From NCBI GenBank assembly GCA_949292185.1, contig CASEYP010000029.1:1-64000 (forward strand): 64,000 nt of DNA. The letters are read 5' to 3'. Made by a program: the position numbers and the translations under genes. Below are positions 9,795-17,917 of this stretch, piece after piece. A model generated the notes under the pieces. The model was not told where the DNA came from. It saw only the letters and a program-made list of their open reading frames with translations, and made no database searches. Position 1 is the stretch's first letter. Every line of letters starts with the position of its first letter. The DNA is from an uncultured bacterium (GTDB lineage: Bacteria; Cyanobacteriota; Vampirovibrionia; Gastranaerophilales; Gastranaerophilaceae).

Positions 9795-9850
9795 AAGAAG
9801 ATACAACAATAAGGTTGTAAGACCCAAAGTACACAATCAGGAGAAAAACA

Positions 9851-10126
9851 ATGTACGAAGATGAAAAATTAGTATGTGAAGACTGTGGCAAAGAATTCGT
9901 TTTCACAGCAGGGGAACAAGAGTTCTATGCAGAAAAAGGACTCGTAAACAAACCAAAAAGATGCCCTGAATGCAGATCAATCCGCAGAAAAAACAACAGA
10001 AAGAAAAGAAGAATGTATGATGCTGTATGTTCTAAATGCGGAGCACAAACACAAGTACCATTCAAACCAATTCCGGGCAAAGAAGTATTCTGCAAAGAAT
10101 GCTTTCAAAAACAACCTGAAGAATAA
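9851..10126 (+). CDS. Zinc-ribbon protein (zf-trcl type)
   Basis: 91 residues with four CxxC pairs: C9-x2-C12, a second CPEC near 38-41, C60-x2-C63 and a final CKEC. The two pairs in each half should bind one zinc each. The EFVFTAGEQEFYAEKG segment between the first pairs is typical of the small zinc-ribbon family found in cyanobacteria and Chloroflexi. The RRKNNRKKRR stretch is strongly basic, suggesting RNA or DNA contact. AGGAGA lies 8 bases before the ATG, with its own promoter upstream and a terminator downstream. Exact role unknown. Confidence 0.85.
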   Translation: MYEDEKLVCEDCGKEFVFTAGEQEFYAEKGLVNKPKRCPECRSIRRKNNRKKRRMYDAVCSKCGAQTQVPFKPIPGKEVFCKECFQKQPEE

Positions 10127-10171
10127 TTAGTTATTATATATAAATATAAAAATTTAAGTTATAATTTAGGC

Positions 10172-10203
10172 AGAGGAAGTGAATATCTCACTTCCTCTTT
10201 TTT
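10172..10203 (+). terminator. Rho-independent terminator
   Basis: An 11-bp perfect stem AGAGGAAGTGA / TCACTTCCTCT with a 5-base loop is followed by five T. It ends the zinc-ribbon transcript and lies just outside the end of the convergent 10208-10516 gene. Confidence 0.92.
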
Positions 10204-10207
10204 GCTA

Positions 10208-10516
10208 TCATATGGCAACACAATTATTCAAATATTCAATTGTACTAAGTTTTTCTTCATAAAGATATTTTATAAAATTCAAATACGACGCATCTCTTGA
10301 AGTAATAACCAAATTAATCTCAAACCCCTCTGTACAGAAAGGTTCATAATCATATACAACATAACTGTTATATTTACTTTTCCATTCCTTACGCTCTATA
10401 CGACTGTTATTTTCTTCAATAACATCTTCAAGCCAAGGTAAAAGATTTTGATCGATATTTTTCATTTCCAAGCGATTATATCTGCTACAATCATTACAAC
10501 TATTTCCAATAAACAT
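10208..10516 (-). CDS. Hypothetical protein, 102 residues
   Basis: Not recognised. The protein is mixed alpha/beta with CNDC near the N-terminus (residues 7-10) and further Cys residues; the second half has FEINLVITSRDASYLNF. GGAG lies 8 bases before the ATG. There is no signal peptide. It is convergent with the zinc-ribbon gene and isolated from other minus-strand genes. Confidence 0.55.
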   Translation of the reverse strand: MFIGNSCNDCSRYNRLEMKNIDQNLLPWLEDVIEENNSRIERKEWKSKYNSYVVYDYEPFCTEGFEINLVITSRDASYLNFIKYLYEEKLSTIEYLNNCVAI

Positions 10517-10718
10517 AAAATTTACTCCACTAAGTCTTTATATAAGAATTGTACCCATAGTTTGTTTTAAAATAATCGCCACAATGTATAAAAAAATATA
10601 GTCTTAATTGCTAATACATAAAGTATATACTTAATATATCTTTACAATATCATTAATAATAGCAATTTCTATAAACAAAAAAACTTTATATAAATAATAG
10701 AACAAACGAGGAGACACT

Positions 10719-11162
10719 ATGGGTTTCGCTGAGAACATGAGAGTTTTAAGCAACATAAATTGCGGTTTAGCATCAGCCGCAACCTTTTTGCAGCAAAAAG
10801 CCATGGGTGTACCAGGTTCATACGCAGGAGGCACATTAATAGGTAACTTGATGAATGGAATAGCAAGAAATGAAGTTGCTTATGATATGCAAAAATGTGG
10901 TAATCCTGTAGGCAACACAATTAATATGTACGCAGGATATGGAAATCCTGTATCAAACACTGTCGGAACATTAGGATTAATGAGCGCTTGCTCACCATGG
11001 ATGTTCTTTAACTGTCCAAGCTATATGTTCTGCCCACCTCAGATGGGATTCTGGGGAGGAATGGGTATGGGCTTTGGCGGCTACTGGGGCGGATTTGGTA
11101 TGCCTTGGGGTAGCAGCGTTTCAATAACTACAACAACTACACATCGTGGATTTCGCTGTTAA
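10719..11162 (+). CDS. Gly/Met/Cys-rich low-complexity protein
   Basis: 147 residues, not recognised. The first half has GVPGSYAGGTLIGNLMNGIARNE and repeated GNPV-NT motifs (GNPVGNTINMYAGYGNPVSNT). The second half is aromatic-Gly-Met rich (MGFWGGMGMGFGGYWGG) with several Cys, ending in Ser/Thr repeats. There is no signal peptide. Ribosome site GAGGAG lies 7 bases before the ATG. Its 3' end overlaps the convergent O-antigen ligase gene by 26 bases. The composition suggests a self-assembling or membrane-associated structural protein; this is inference. Confidence 0.65.
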   Translation: MGFAENMRVLSNINCGLASAATFLQQKAMGVPGSYAGGTLIGNLMNGIARNEVAYDMQKCGNPVGNTINMYAGYGNPVSNTVGTLGLMSACSPWMFFNCPSYMFCPPQMGFWGGMGMGFGGYWGGFGMPWGSSVSITTTTTHRGFRC

Positions 11163-12477
11163 GCTTTTTTTCACCAATCTCTGATGATATTATAGCTACG
11201 AATGTCCAGAATAAGAACTGTAATTGAGGTCTAAAATATATTGTATCAACAAGACCGTGGAACATTACTGCCCATATTGAAATTATTGATATAGAAACAA
11301 ATATTATACGTTCTTTATTTTCTGCTGTTAAAATATATTTTATTGCATCTTTAGATAATGTTATTAAAAATCCTAAAAATGCAATCAATGCAAAAATTCC
11401 ACTTTCTACAGCTGTTTCTAAATATATGTTATAAGCACTTAAAGCATCAAATCCGGTTTTCATATACAAACCGTAAATTTCTCTGAAATTTTTATTTCCG
11501 ACACCGATACCTAACAACCAATTATCCTTAAACATTTCAACAGCAGAATGATAAACATTAAATCTGAAAGAATTTGATGAATCATTTCTCATTGCAAATA
11601 TTGATAAAAATCTATGTCTTATAGCACTAACAAAAGTTAAAGCAAAAACAAATAATGCTATAACTCCGCTGATAAATGAAATATATAATTTTTTATAAGT
11701 ATTCCAGAAGAATTTAGCAGAGATTAAAAATGCGCAACCAAATATAAGCATCAGCGCTAAATAAGCTCCTCTACAACCGGTTTGAAAAATGGTATAAATA
11801 CCAATCAAAGTAAATAATATTGATACAATAGCACATTTAAAATGACGCTTTGAGAAAAAGTAAAATACTGAACCTAAAACAACAGGGAATGCACAAACCA
11901 AATAACCACCAAATAAATTTGGATTTAAAGGTTTTAAAGTGCCGTAAACCCTAGAAATAACATCTTCAGGATTTACATAAGAGGTATCTTGCCATGTTGA
12001 AATAGCATCCAAATGCAAAAAGCTTTGCATAAATCCAATAACAGATTCGCCAGCTGCACAAAGCCAAATTGCAGCCAAAAGCCAAACAGTTTTATCTTTG
12101 TTATTTTTCAAATACTGAGCAACTGAAAAATAAAAACCAATATAAACAAAAGTTTTGAAAAACCCCTTCAAACTAAGAGTAAAAAGCGTAGAGCCGAACA
12201 AACTTATAATAACAATCATAAAGTATGCTATAACCCACACCTCAAAATCTTTAAAACTTACCGTTTCATTAGGTTTTGTAAGCATTTTAATGAAAGTTAA
12301 AAACATAACAATTAAAGCAAAAAAACCAATTGCATCAGAATTCATAACAGTAGACACAAAAAATGTCAGCAAAATAAAGACCAGAATGAACCAGTCAATA
12401 CTTTGCAAAAATAAACTGTTTTTATATAAATAACCTAATCTATCCTGAGAAAATTTAAAAAAACTATTGAACATCAT
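11137..12477 (-). CDS. O-antigen ligase / polymerase family membrane protein
   Basis: 446 residues with about ten to twelve hydrophobic segments. A large loop carries the Wzy/WaaL signature region LLGIGVGNKNFREIYG followed by YNIYLETAVESGIFALIAF, which contains the conserved H/N-N-x-x-L-E pattern of the PF04932 family. It would join or polymerise O-antigen or exopolysaccharide at the periplasmic face of the inner membrane. It overlaps the DUF4330 gene by 14 bases, with a heptose kinase gene further upstream, which supports an envelope polysaccharide role. Ligase versus polymerase cannot be told from sequence. Confidence 0.8.
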   Translation of the reverse strand: MMFNSFFKFSQDRLGYLYKNSLFLQSIDWFILVFILLTFFVSTVMNSDAIGFFALIVMFLTFIKMLTKPNETVSFKDFEVWVIAYFMIVIISLFGSTLFTLSLKGFFKTFVYIGFYFSVAQYLKNNKDKTVWLLAAIWLCAAGESVIGFMQSFLHLDAISTWQDTSYVNPEDVISRVYGTLKPLNPNLFGGYLVCAFPVVLGSVFYFFSKRHFKCAIVSILFTLIGIYTIFQTGCRGAYLALMLIFGCAFLISAKFFWNTYKKLYISFISGVIALFVFALTFVSAIRHRFLSIFAMRNDSSNSFRFNVYHSAVEMFKDNWLLGIGVGNKNFREIYGLYMKTGFDALSAYNIYLETAVESGIFALIAFLGFLITLSKDAIKYILTAENKERIIFVSISIISIWAVMFHGLVDTIYFRPQLQFLFWTFVAIISSEIGEKKLNSEIHDV

Positions 12478-13033
12478 CCGTAGTATTCATATCTTTATCT
12501 AAAGCTTCATCAACATCAGCATCCATAATTTTAATATCAGATACTGAACCAGTAAATTTATAATCAGCACCTTCTAAAGTGATAGGCAAACCAAGTTTAA
12601 CTTTATTACCACCAACAACAGCACCGTCTTTTGTAATTTTAGCTTTATCAGTTAAAGTTACAACCACATCATACAAATCAGGTTGAGAAACGTCTTCTAC
12701 AACAATTACAACCTTTTTAGAATTTAAAGTAGGCAAAACAATTTTTCTTCTATCAGCCTTAACATCCAAAATTTGTAAATCAGAATAAGGAACGTTTCTA
12801 ATACTTATAAAAGTTTTATCTCCTTTTTTAATAGGAAGATCATCACCTGAATAAGTAACACCTCTCATATAAACCTTAAAAACTATATCAGAAGTAGCTT
12901 CAATTTGCTTATCAGCAGTTTGTCTATAACCTTTATAAGTAACAAACCCTACACCAAGAGCAATGATAACGCATACAACTATAATAAAATCAACAATTCT
13001 GATTTTGCTTATAAGTTCTTTCAATTTATCCAT
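12464..13033 (-). CDS. DUF4330 family membrane-anchored protein
   Basis: 189 residues. A short basic start MDKLKELISKIRIVD leads to one membrane helix (about 15-35) and a beta-rich extracytoplasmic domain with GDKTFISIRNVPYSDLQI and KVKLGLPITLEG. This pattern is the DUF4330 family, common in cyanobacteria and Firmicutes and often near polysaccharide genes. AAGGAGA lies 7 bases before the ATG. It is co-transcribed with the O-antigen ligase (overlap) and 14 bases from the heptose kinase. Function of the family is unknown. Confidence 0.82.
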   Translation of the reverse strand: MDKLKELISKIRIVDFIIVVCVIIALGVGFVTYKGYRQTADKQIEATSDIVFKVYMRGVTYSGDDLPIKKGDKTFISIRNVPYSDLQILDVKADRRKIVLPTLNSKKVVIVVEDVSQPDLYDVVVTLTDKAKITKDGAVVGGNKVKLGLPITLEGADYKFTGSVSDIKIMDADVDEALDKDMNTTDDVQ

Positions 13034-13047
13034 AAATTTCTCCTTAA

Positions 13048-14058
13048 TTAAAATTTCAAATCCTTAACCGCATTAACAAGTTCATCAACAGTTGTAGTAG
13101 CACAACCAAACTGTTTAACAACCAAACTTGCCGCAACGTTACCAATTAAAGCGGAATAAACAGGATCAATACCTGCTGCCAAAGCAAGAGAATAAACAGC
13201 AGTAACAGTATCTCCGGCACCAGTTACATCAAAGACTTCAGACTTATTAAATACAGGAATCTTAGTATATTCTTTACCTTCACAAGTAACAAACATACCG
13301 TCAGCACCACAAGTAATTAATACAGCCTTTGCATTTGTTTCATCTAACAATTTAGCACCGGCACGTTTCAAATCTTCTTCAGTTTCAATCTTAAAGCCAA
13401 CAGACTTTTCAGTATCAGGAAGATTTGGTGTCATAGAAGTAACATTCTTATAAAAACTCAAATCTCTTTGAGCATCTACAACAACAACTTTGCCTAACTT
13501 ATTTGCATAATCAATAGTAAAATTAACAACTCCATCTGTTAAAGTTCCTATATGATAATTAGACAAAATAACAGCATCATAATCAGGCAAAACCTTTTCG
13601 ATATTTTTAATAACTTTATCTTCAGTTTCCTTAGAAATAGGACCCTTAGACTGCCTGTCAACTCGAACAATTTGCTGTGTTATAGACGTTGTAATAGAAC
13701 CTGAAATTCTTGTTTTTACAATAGTTTTTCTATTTTTATCTTTAACAATTTTAGAACAATCAATATTAGCTTTTTCAAAAGTATCTAACAATAATTCTGA
13801 ATAATAATCATCACCGCAAACACCAATAACTCCAACCTTGCCATCATTTAAAGTTGCAACGTTATGTGCTGCATTGGATGCTCCGCCTAATATTAATTTT
13901 GTCTTTGTATGTTGCAAAATAAGAACAGGAGCCTCTCTTGAAATTCTTTCAGCATCACCGTAAATCATTTCATCTAAAGCTAAATCACCAACGATTAAAA
14001 CTTTCGGCTCGTTTATTTTTTTCATACAAGATATTAGTTTATCTTTATCTAAATTCAT
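13048..14058 (-). CDS. rfaE1: D-glycero-beta-D-manno-heptose-7-phosphate kinase (RfaE1/HldE kinase domain)
   Basis: 336 residues, the length of a kinase-only RfaE1; the adenylyltransferase domain of fused HldE is absent. PfkB-family motifs are present: GGASNAAHNVATL near 60-72, and the signature DVTGAGDTV with the catalytic Asp near 280. KVLIVGDLALDEMIYGDAERISREAPVL-type opening is diagnostic of the HldE branch. It phosphorylates heptose-7-P at C1 for the ADP-heptose used in LPS core. It leads an operon with DUF4330 and the O-antigen ligase. An RfaE2 partner is not in the window. Confidence 0.88.
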   Translation of the reverse strand: MNLDKDKLISCMKKINEPKVLIVGDLALDEMIYGDAERISREAPVLILQHTKTKLILGGASNAAHNVATLNDGKVGVIGVCGDDYYSELLLDTFEKANIDCSKIVKDKNRKTIVKTRISGSITTSITQQIVRVDRQSKGPISKETEDKVIKNIEKVLPDYDAVILSNYHIGTLTDGVVNFTIDYANKLGKVVVVDAQRDLSFYKNVTSMTPNLPDTEKSVGFKIETEEDLKRAGAKLLDETNAKAVLITCGADGMFVTCEGKEYTKIPVFNKSEVFDVTGAGDTVTAVYSLALAAGIDPVYSALIGNVAASLVVKQFGCATTTVDELVNAVKDLKF

Positions 14059-14250
14059 AACACCAACTCTCGTAAAATAATTTATAAAAAAATTTTATCA
14101 CAAACAAAAATATAAACCAAATTCTGCAAAAATCCGCGAGTAAAAATTACATTAAGAAATGTAAATTTAATATTACAGATTTAGCAATTTTTCAAATTCA
14201 CCATACTTTATATAAATATATAAAGCTCTCTCTTCTTATTTAAACGGATA

Positions 14251-14280
14251 GGCCTTGATATTAACAAGGTCTTTTTTTTT
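14251..14280 (+). terminator. Orphan plus-strand terminator
   Basis: A 7-bp stem GGCCTTG / CAAGGTC (one G-T pair) with loop ATATTAA is followed by nine T. Both flanking genes are on the minus strand, so it would end an unannotated plus-strand transcript. Confidence 0.65.
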
Positions 14281-14301
14281 GCTCAAATTAAATTTTAGAA
14301 T

Positions 14302-14340
14302 AAAAAAACAGCCGTTTTGGGAATAATCCAAACGACTGTT
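14302..14340 (-). terminator. Terminator of the Ycf23 gene
   Basis: Read on the minus strand, AACAGTCGTTTGG pairs with CCAAAACGGCTGTT (one mismatch and one bulge) and is followed by seven T. It lies 22 bases beyond the stop of the 14363-15121 gene. Confidence 0.85.
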
Positions 14341-14362
14341 TTTAAAACTATATAAAATTAAA

Positions 14363-15121
14363 TTAAACTAATTCAGGAACCTTAACAGCATTCTTATTAG
14401 CGATTTCAACTAAAGATGAAACTGTAGCCATCATTGAAATAGTTGAATTTAATTTATTAACACAAGAACCGCAACCAATAGCACTTGCACCTGCAGCGAA
14501 AGCAAATGGAGCAGTTGTAGGGTTAATACCAGTAGCTGTCATTACAGGGATATCGATATTTCTAACAAGTTCAATTGTATTTGAAATTGTTAATTCAGCT
14601 CTATCCATTAAAGCTCTAGCACCTGAATATTCAACATTTGAAGAATAATGACCTTCAGTTTGAATTAAATCAATACCCATTGATTCTAATTTTACAGCTA
14701 AAGCGATTTGATCATTAATAGGAAGTTCCCCAGGAATAGTAACTGAGAAGAATACTTTTTTATCACCTAATAATGATAAAGTTTCTTGAACCAAGTCTAA
14801 AACGTTGTTAGCATTGAAAGAAAGACCTTGTTTGTATAAAATATCAAAGTTTCCTAATTCAATAGCATCAGCACCAAGTTCAACTGCTCTTGCTAATTCA
14901 GAAGGTACAATTGATGATACAAATAAAGGTAATTCAGTCATAGATCTAACTTCTTTAACAATATCTTCTTTTGCACAGATATCAACTGCAGAAGCATTAG
15001 CACTTTCAGCTGAAGTAACAACTTTTTTAATATTTTCGATATCGAAATTGCCTATACCAGCAATAATTTTAACTGCACGTTTTTCATCTAAATGTTTTTT
15101 AAATAAATCAATTCTGCCCAT
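14363..15121 (-). CDS. ycf23: Ycf23 / DUF561 TIM-barrel protein
   Basis: 252 residues, the usual length. The opening FKKHLDEKRAVKIIAGIGNFDIENIKKVV and the DICAKEDIV, ELGNFDILYKQG and TATGINPTTAPFAFAAGA segments match the Ycf23 family of cyanobacteria and red-lineage plastids. It has a TIM-barrel fold related to phosphate-binding synthases; the reaction is unknown. AAGGAGA sits 7 bases before the ATG, a good promoter lies upstream at 15165-15193 and a terminator follows, so it is a single-gene unit. The family is a useful marker for the cyanobacterial lineage. Confidence 0.88.
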   Translation of the reverse strand: MGRIDLFKKHLDEKRAVKIIAGIGNFDIENIKKVVTSAESANASAVDICAKEDIVKEVRSMTELPLFVSSIVPSELARAVELGADAIELGNFDILYKQGLSFNANNVLDLVQETLSLLGDKKVFFSVTIPGELPINDQIALAVKLESMGIDLIQTEGHYSSNVEYSGARALMDRAELTISNTIELVRNIDIPVMTATGINPTTAPFAFAAGASAIGCGSCVNKLNSTISMMATVSSLVEIANKNAVKVPELV

Positions 15122-15164
15122 AAAAAAATCTCCTTAACAAAATATATGACATAATTTTGTCTGA

Positions 15165-15193
15165 ATTATACATTATAATTTTAATATTTTCAA
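15165..15193 (-). promoter_or_regulatory. Sigma70-type promoter for the Ycf23 gene
   Basis: On the minus strand TTGAAA (15193-15188) and TATAAT (15170-15165) are 17 bases apart, about 44 bases before the ATG at 15121. Confidence 0.72.
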
Positions 15194-15271
15194 GAAGTAA
15201 CCTCGATAAAACGCACAAGAGAATTTATTTAAAATTTAAACAGCAAAATAATTAGCATAAAAGAGGTAACT

Positions 15272-15964
15272 ATGAAAAAAAAGATTTTAATGCTATTTAC
15301 ACTCATAATGCTAGGAATAAATACAGCATTAGCACAAGTTCAATTTGGTCCTGACGAACAAATAAACATCAACGTTTATGAAAAAATCAGTCCTGCAATA
15401 GTTGCAATAGAAGCTCAAGTTGACGATGGAGTATCAGCAGGGACAGGTTGCATCGTAACTTCAGATGGACTAATTTTAACAGGTTCACACGTAGTAGATA
15501 AATATAAAAACATAGATGTTACAACCTACAACGGGCAAACCTATAAAGCTAAACTTATAGCCCAAGTCGGAAAAAATAAAGACTTGGCACTTATAAAAAT
15601 AAATCCTCAAAGACCATTAAAAACGGTTTCATTTGGAGATTCCGAAGAGGTTAAAGTAGGTCAAAAAGTTTTAACTATAGGTAATCCGTTTGGATTTTCA
15701 AATACCTTAACTCAAGGCATAATTTCACGTATCGATTATGTTAAAAACAGATTTCAAACAGATGCAGCCATAAACCCAGGATGTTCAGGCGGACCATTGC
15801 TAAATTCAACCGGTGAAGTTATTGGAATAAGCCAATCAATTTATAACCCCGATCATAATATCTCAAATATAGGAATAGGATTTGCAATTCCATCAAATGA
15901 AGCTGTAAAATTCATAGCTTCTATTGATAAAAATAAAATTGCAGATTCTTCAAAAGATAAATAG
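15272..15964 (+). CDS. Exported trypsin-like (HtrA-type) serine protease without PDZ domain
   Basis: 230 residues with a signal peptide ending ALAQ (about 1-22). The chymotrypsin-fold triad is visible: His73 in GSHVVD, Asp104 in NKDLALIKI, and Ser172 in GCSGGPLLN. HtrA/DegP proteins are normally 350 residues or more with one or two PDZ domains; this one stops just after the protease domain. It should act in the periplasm or at the cell surface. Ribosome site GAGGT lies 7 bases before the ATG. It is on the plus strand, divergent from ycf23, and is followed by mlaE. Confidence 0.88.
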   Translation: MKKKILMLFTLIMLGINTALAQVQFGPDEQININVYEKISPAIVAIEAQVDDGVSAGTGCIVTSDGLILTGSHVVDKYKNIDVTTYNGQTYKAKLIAQVGKNKDLALIKINPQRPLKTVSFGDSEEVKVGQKVLTIGNPFGFSNTLTQGIISRIDYVKNRFQTDAAINPGCSGGPLLNSTGEVIGISQSIYNPDHNISNIGIGFAIPSNEAVKFIASIDKNKIADSSKDK

Positions 15965-15976
15965 TTTAATCTCCGA

Positions 15977-16036
15977 CTTCTAGCCCCGAATTATTTTTTA
16001 TGTTATATTCAAGAAAAAAAAGAAAAGGGCTAGAAG
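15977..16036 (+). repeat. 10-bp inverted repeat just before mlaE
   Basis: CTTCTAGCCC at 15977-15986 is perfectly complementary to GGGCTAGAAG at 16027-16036, three bases before the TTG start of mlaE. The right arm covers the likely ribosome site. The loop is AT-rich and includes a -10-like TATATT. Confidence 0.6.
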
Positions 16037-16039
16037 ATT

Positions 16040-16774
16040 TTGATTAATTTTTTAGGATTATGTGTTCAAAATTTTATAAAATGCGTAAAGTACGTTATTG
16101 AAGGGAACGTAAAATTTCGCAGTATAGTAGCACAAGCTGCATCAATAAGTTATGATTCCTTACCAATATCACTTATTATCGCATTTATATCAGCTGCAGT
16201 TATTGCAATTCAGGTTTCAAAAGAATTCTTAATGACAGGAGCTGAAGCATATATTGGCGGAACAATAGCCGTTGTTATGATAAGAGAAATAGCTCCAGGG
16301 TTTGTAGCATTGGCAATCGGTGCAAGAGCAGGGACAGCAATTTCTGCAGAAATTGCAAATATGCAAGTTACATCACAAGTTGATGCTATAAAAACTTTAA
16401 AAATTGATCCGGTTGGATACTATTTTACTCCTCGAATTCTAGCATCTGCTATCACTGTACCTATGGTTGTATTAATCGCAGAATTTATCGGAATTTTAGG
16501 CGGAATGTTTGTTGCTCTAGGCACAATCAACTTAAACCCTGCAAGATATATGACATCTGTCTGGGCTTGGCTTGCGACAAAAGACATTTATATAAGCCTA
16601 TTAAAAGCATGTATTTTTGGAGCTTTAATAGCATTAGTTTGTGCAACAAAAGGTTATGAAACAAAAGGTGGAGCAAAAGAAGTTGGTGCATCTACAACAC
16701 AAGCAGCAATCTTATCAACTATATACATGCTTATTGCAGACTTTTTAGTTAATCTAGTTTTCTACATTGCCTAA
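16040..16774 (+). CDS. mlaE: MlaE family ABC transporter permease
   Basis: 244 residues with about five to six hydrophobic segments. Family hallmarks are present: the amphipathic start, GARAGTAISAEIANMQVTSQVDAIKTLKIDP and the CATKGYETKGGAKEVGASTTQA segment near the end. MlaE is the inner-membrane permease of the phospholipid or sterol ABC system that works with MlaF ATPase and MCE protein MlaD. Neither is in this window, although a MlaA-like protein is at the left end. The start is TTG, sitting in the inverted repeat described separately. Confidence 0.92.
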   Translation: MINFLGLCVQNFIKCVKYVIEGNVKFRSIVAQAASISYDSLPISLIIAFISAAVIAIQVSKEFLMTGAEAYIGGTIAVVMIREIAPGFVALAIGARAGTAISAEIANMQVTSQVDAIKTLKIDPVGYYFTPRILASAITVPMVVLIAEFIGILGGMFVALGTINLNPARYMTSVWAWLATKDIYISLLKACIFGALIALVCATKGYETKGGAKEVGASTTQAAILSTIYMLIADFLVNLVFYIA

Positions 16775-16863
16775 ACGAATTACACTATCATAAATTTTAC
16801 AAATATTTATACTATATTTAACCCTTTGTTATATAATAAAACAGTAATAGAAAGGACTGTTTT

Positions 16864-17862
16864 ATGAAACAAACCATAGTATCAGGCATGAGACCAACAG
16901 GAAAACTTCATTTAGGACACTATCTTGGGGTTATACAAAACTGGGTAGAACTTCAAGACAAATATGATTGCTACTTTTTTGTAGCAGACTGGCATGCACT
17001 GACTACAAAATACGATAAAACAGAAGATCTAAGACAAAATACCTTAGATATCCTTACGGACTGGTTGGCATGCGGAATTGATCCTGAAAAATCTACAATA
17101 TATGTTCAATCACTAGTTCCAGAAATTGCAGAATTAAACATATATCTTGGAATGATAACTCCACAAAACTGGGTTGAAAGAGATCCTTGTTTAAAAGATA
17201 TGGCTAAAATTCTAAAAACAAAAGAAGGACAAGCTTCTCAAATCAACTTCGGTTTAATGGGTTATCCTGTTTTGATGAGCTCAGATATTATGATGTTTAA
17301 CGCAGATTTTGTTCCTGTTGGAATAGATCAAGTTGCACATATTGAAATTACAAGAGATATCACAAGAAGATTTAATAATCTTTATGGAGAATTTTTCCAC
17401 GAAGCACAACCTTTATTAAATCATTGTTCACTAATTTGCGGACTTGATGGAAATAAAATGGGAAAATCTTTCCACAATGATATAAAAATTTCAGATACAG
17501 CAGAAGTCACTTCTAAAAAAGTAATGACAGCAATTACAGACCGTTCAAGATTACGCAAAGACGATTTAGGACACCCTGATGAATGTGAAGTTGCTTTCAA
17601 ATATTGGAAAATCTTTGGTTCAGAAGACGAAGTAAATACCGTAAGATGTGAATGTGAAAAAGGTCAAAGGGGCTGTGCTCAATGTAAACGTCAACTTGGA
17701 GATAAAATAAATTCAAGACTTGCAGAAATCAGAGAAAAACGTAAATATTACGAAAATCATATAGATGAAGTTGAAAAAATCATCAATGAAGGTTCTGCAA
17801 AAGCAAGAGTAAAGGCAAAAGAAATACTATCACAAGTTAGAAAACTAGTAAAAATGTATTAA
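16864..17862 (+). CDS. trpS: Tryptophanyl-tRNA synthetase with a four-Cys Fe-S-type motif
   Basis: 332 residues, normal length. Class I signatures are H16-L-G-H19 and K198-M-G-K-S202. Unlike most TrpS it carries C241-x22-C264-x6-C271-x2-C274, plus an extra C262. As I recall, this spacing is that of the [4Fe-4S] cluster described in Thermotoga maritima TrpS, next to the anticodon-binding region. It charges tRNA-Trp in the cytoplasm. AGAAAGG lies 8 bases before the ATG, and TATAAT at 16832-16837 is a plausible -10. Confidence 0.95.
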   Translation: MKQTIVSGMRPTGKLHLGHYLGVIQNWVELQDKYDCYFFVADWHALTTKYDKTEDLRQNTLDILTDWLACGIDPEKSTIYVQSLVPEIAELNIYLGMITPQNWVERDPCLKDMAKILKTKEGQASQINFGLMGYPVLMSSDIMMFNADFVPVGIDQVAHIEITRDITRRFNNLYGEFFHEAQPLLNHCSLICGLDGNKMGKSFHNDIKISDTAEVTSKKVMTAITDRSRLRKDDLGHPDECEVAFKYWKIFGSEDEVNTVRCECEKGQRGCAQCKRQLGDKINSRLAEIREKRKYYENHIDEVEKIINEGSAKARVKAKEILSQVRKLVKMY

Positions 17863-17863
17863 A

Positions 17864-17892
17864 TTGGACAAATAAAAAATATAAAGTATAAT
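17864..17892 (+). promoter_or_regulatory. Sigma70-type promoter for ssb
   Basis: TTGGAC at 17864-17869 and TATAAT at 17887-17892 are 17 bases apart, giving a short leader to the ATG at 17918. It starts right after the trpS stop. Confidence 0.7.
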
Positions 17893-17917
17893 GTAAAAAT
17901 TGAAAGGTAAATCAATA

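Larger units (their letters stand above)
14059..14362 (+). other. Intergenic region with two terminators and a possible small RNA
   Basis: 304 bases without a coding frame that I can support. It holds a minus-strand terminator for the Ycf23 gene (14302-14340) and a plus-strand terminator (14251-14280) that has no plus-strand gene before it. An AT-rich patch with TATAAATATATAAA near 14210-14223 could be a promoter for a short transcript of about 60 bases ending at the latter. Otherwise I see nothing. Confidence 0.4.

Noticed and set aside
12155-12433. 92-codon plus-strand frame inside the O-antigen ligase gene
   Set aside because: Antisense shadow of a membrane protein, Lys/Thr/Ile-rich with no ribosome site.
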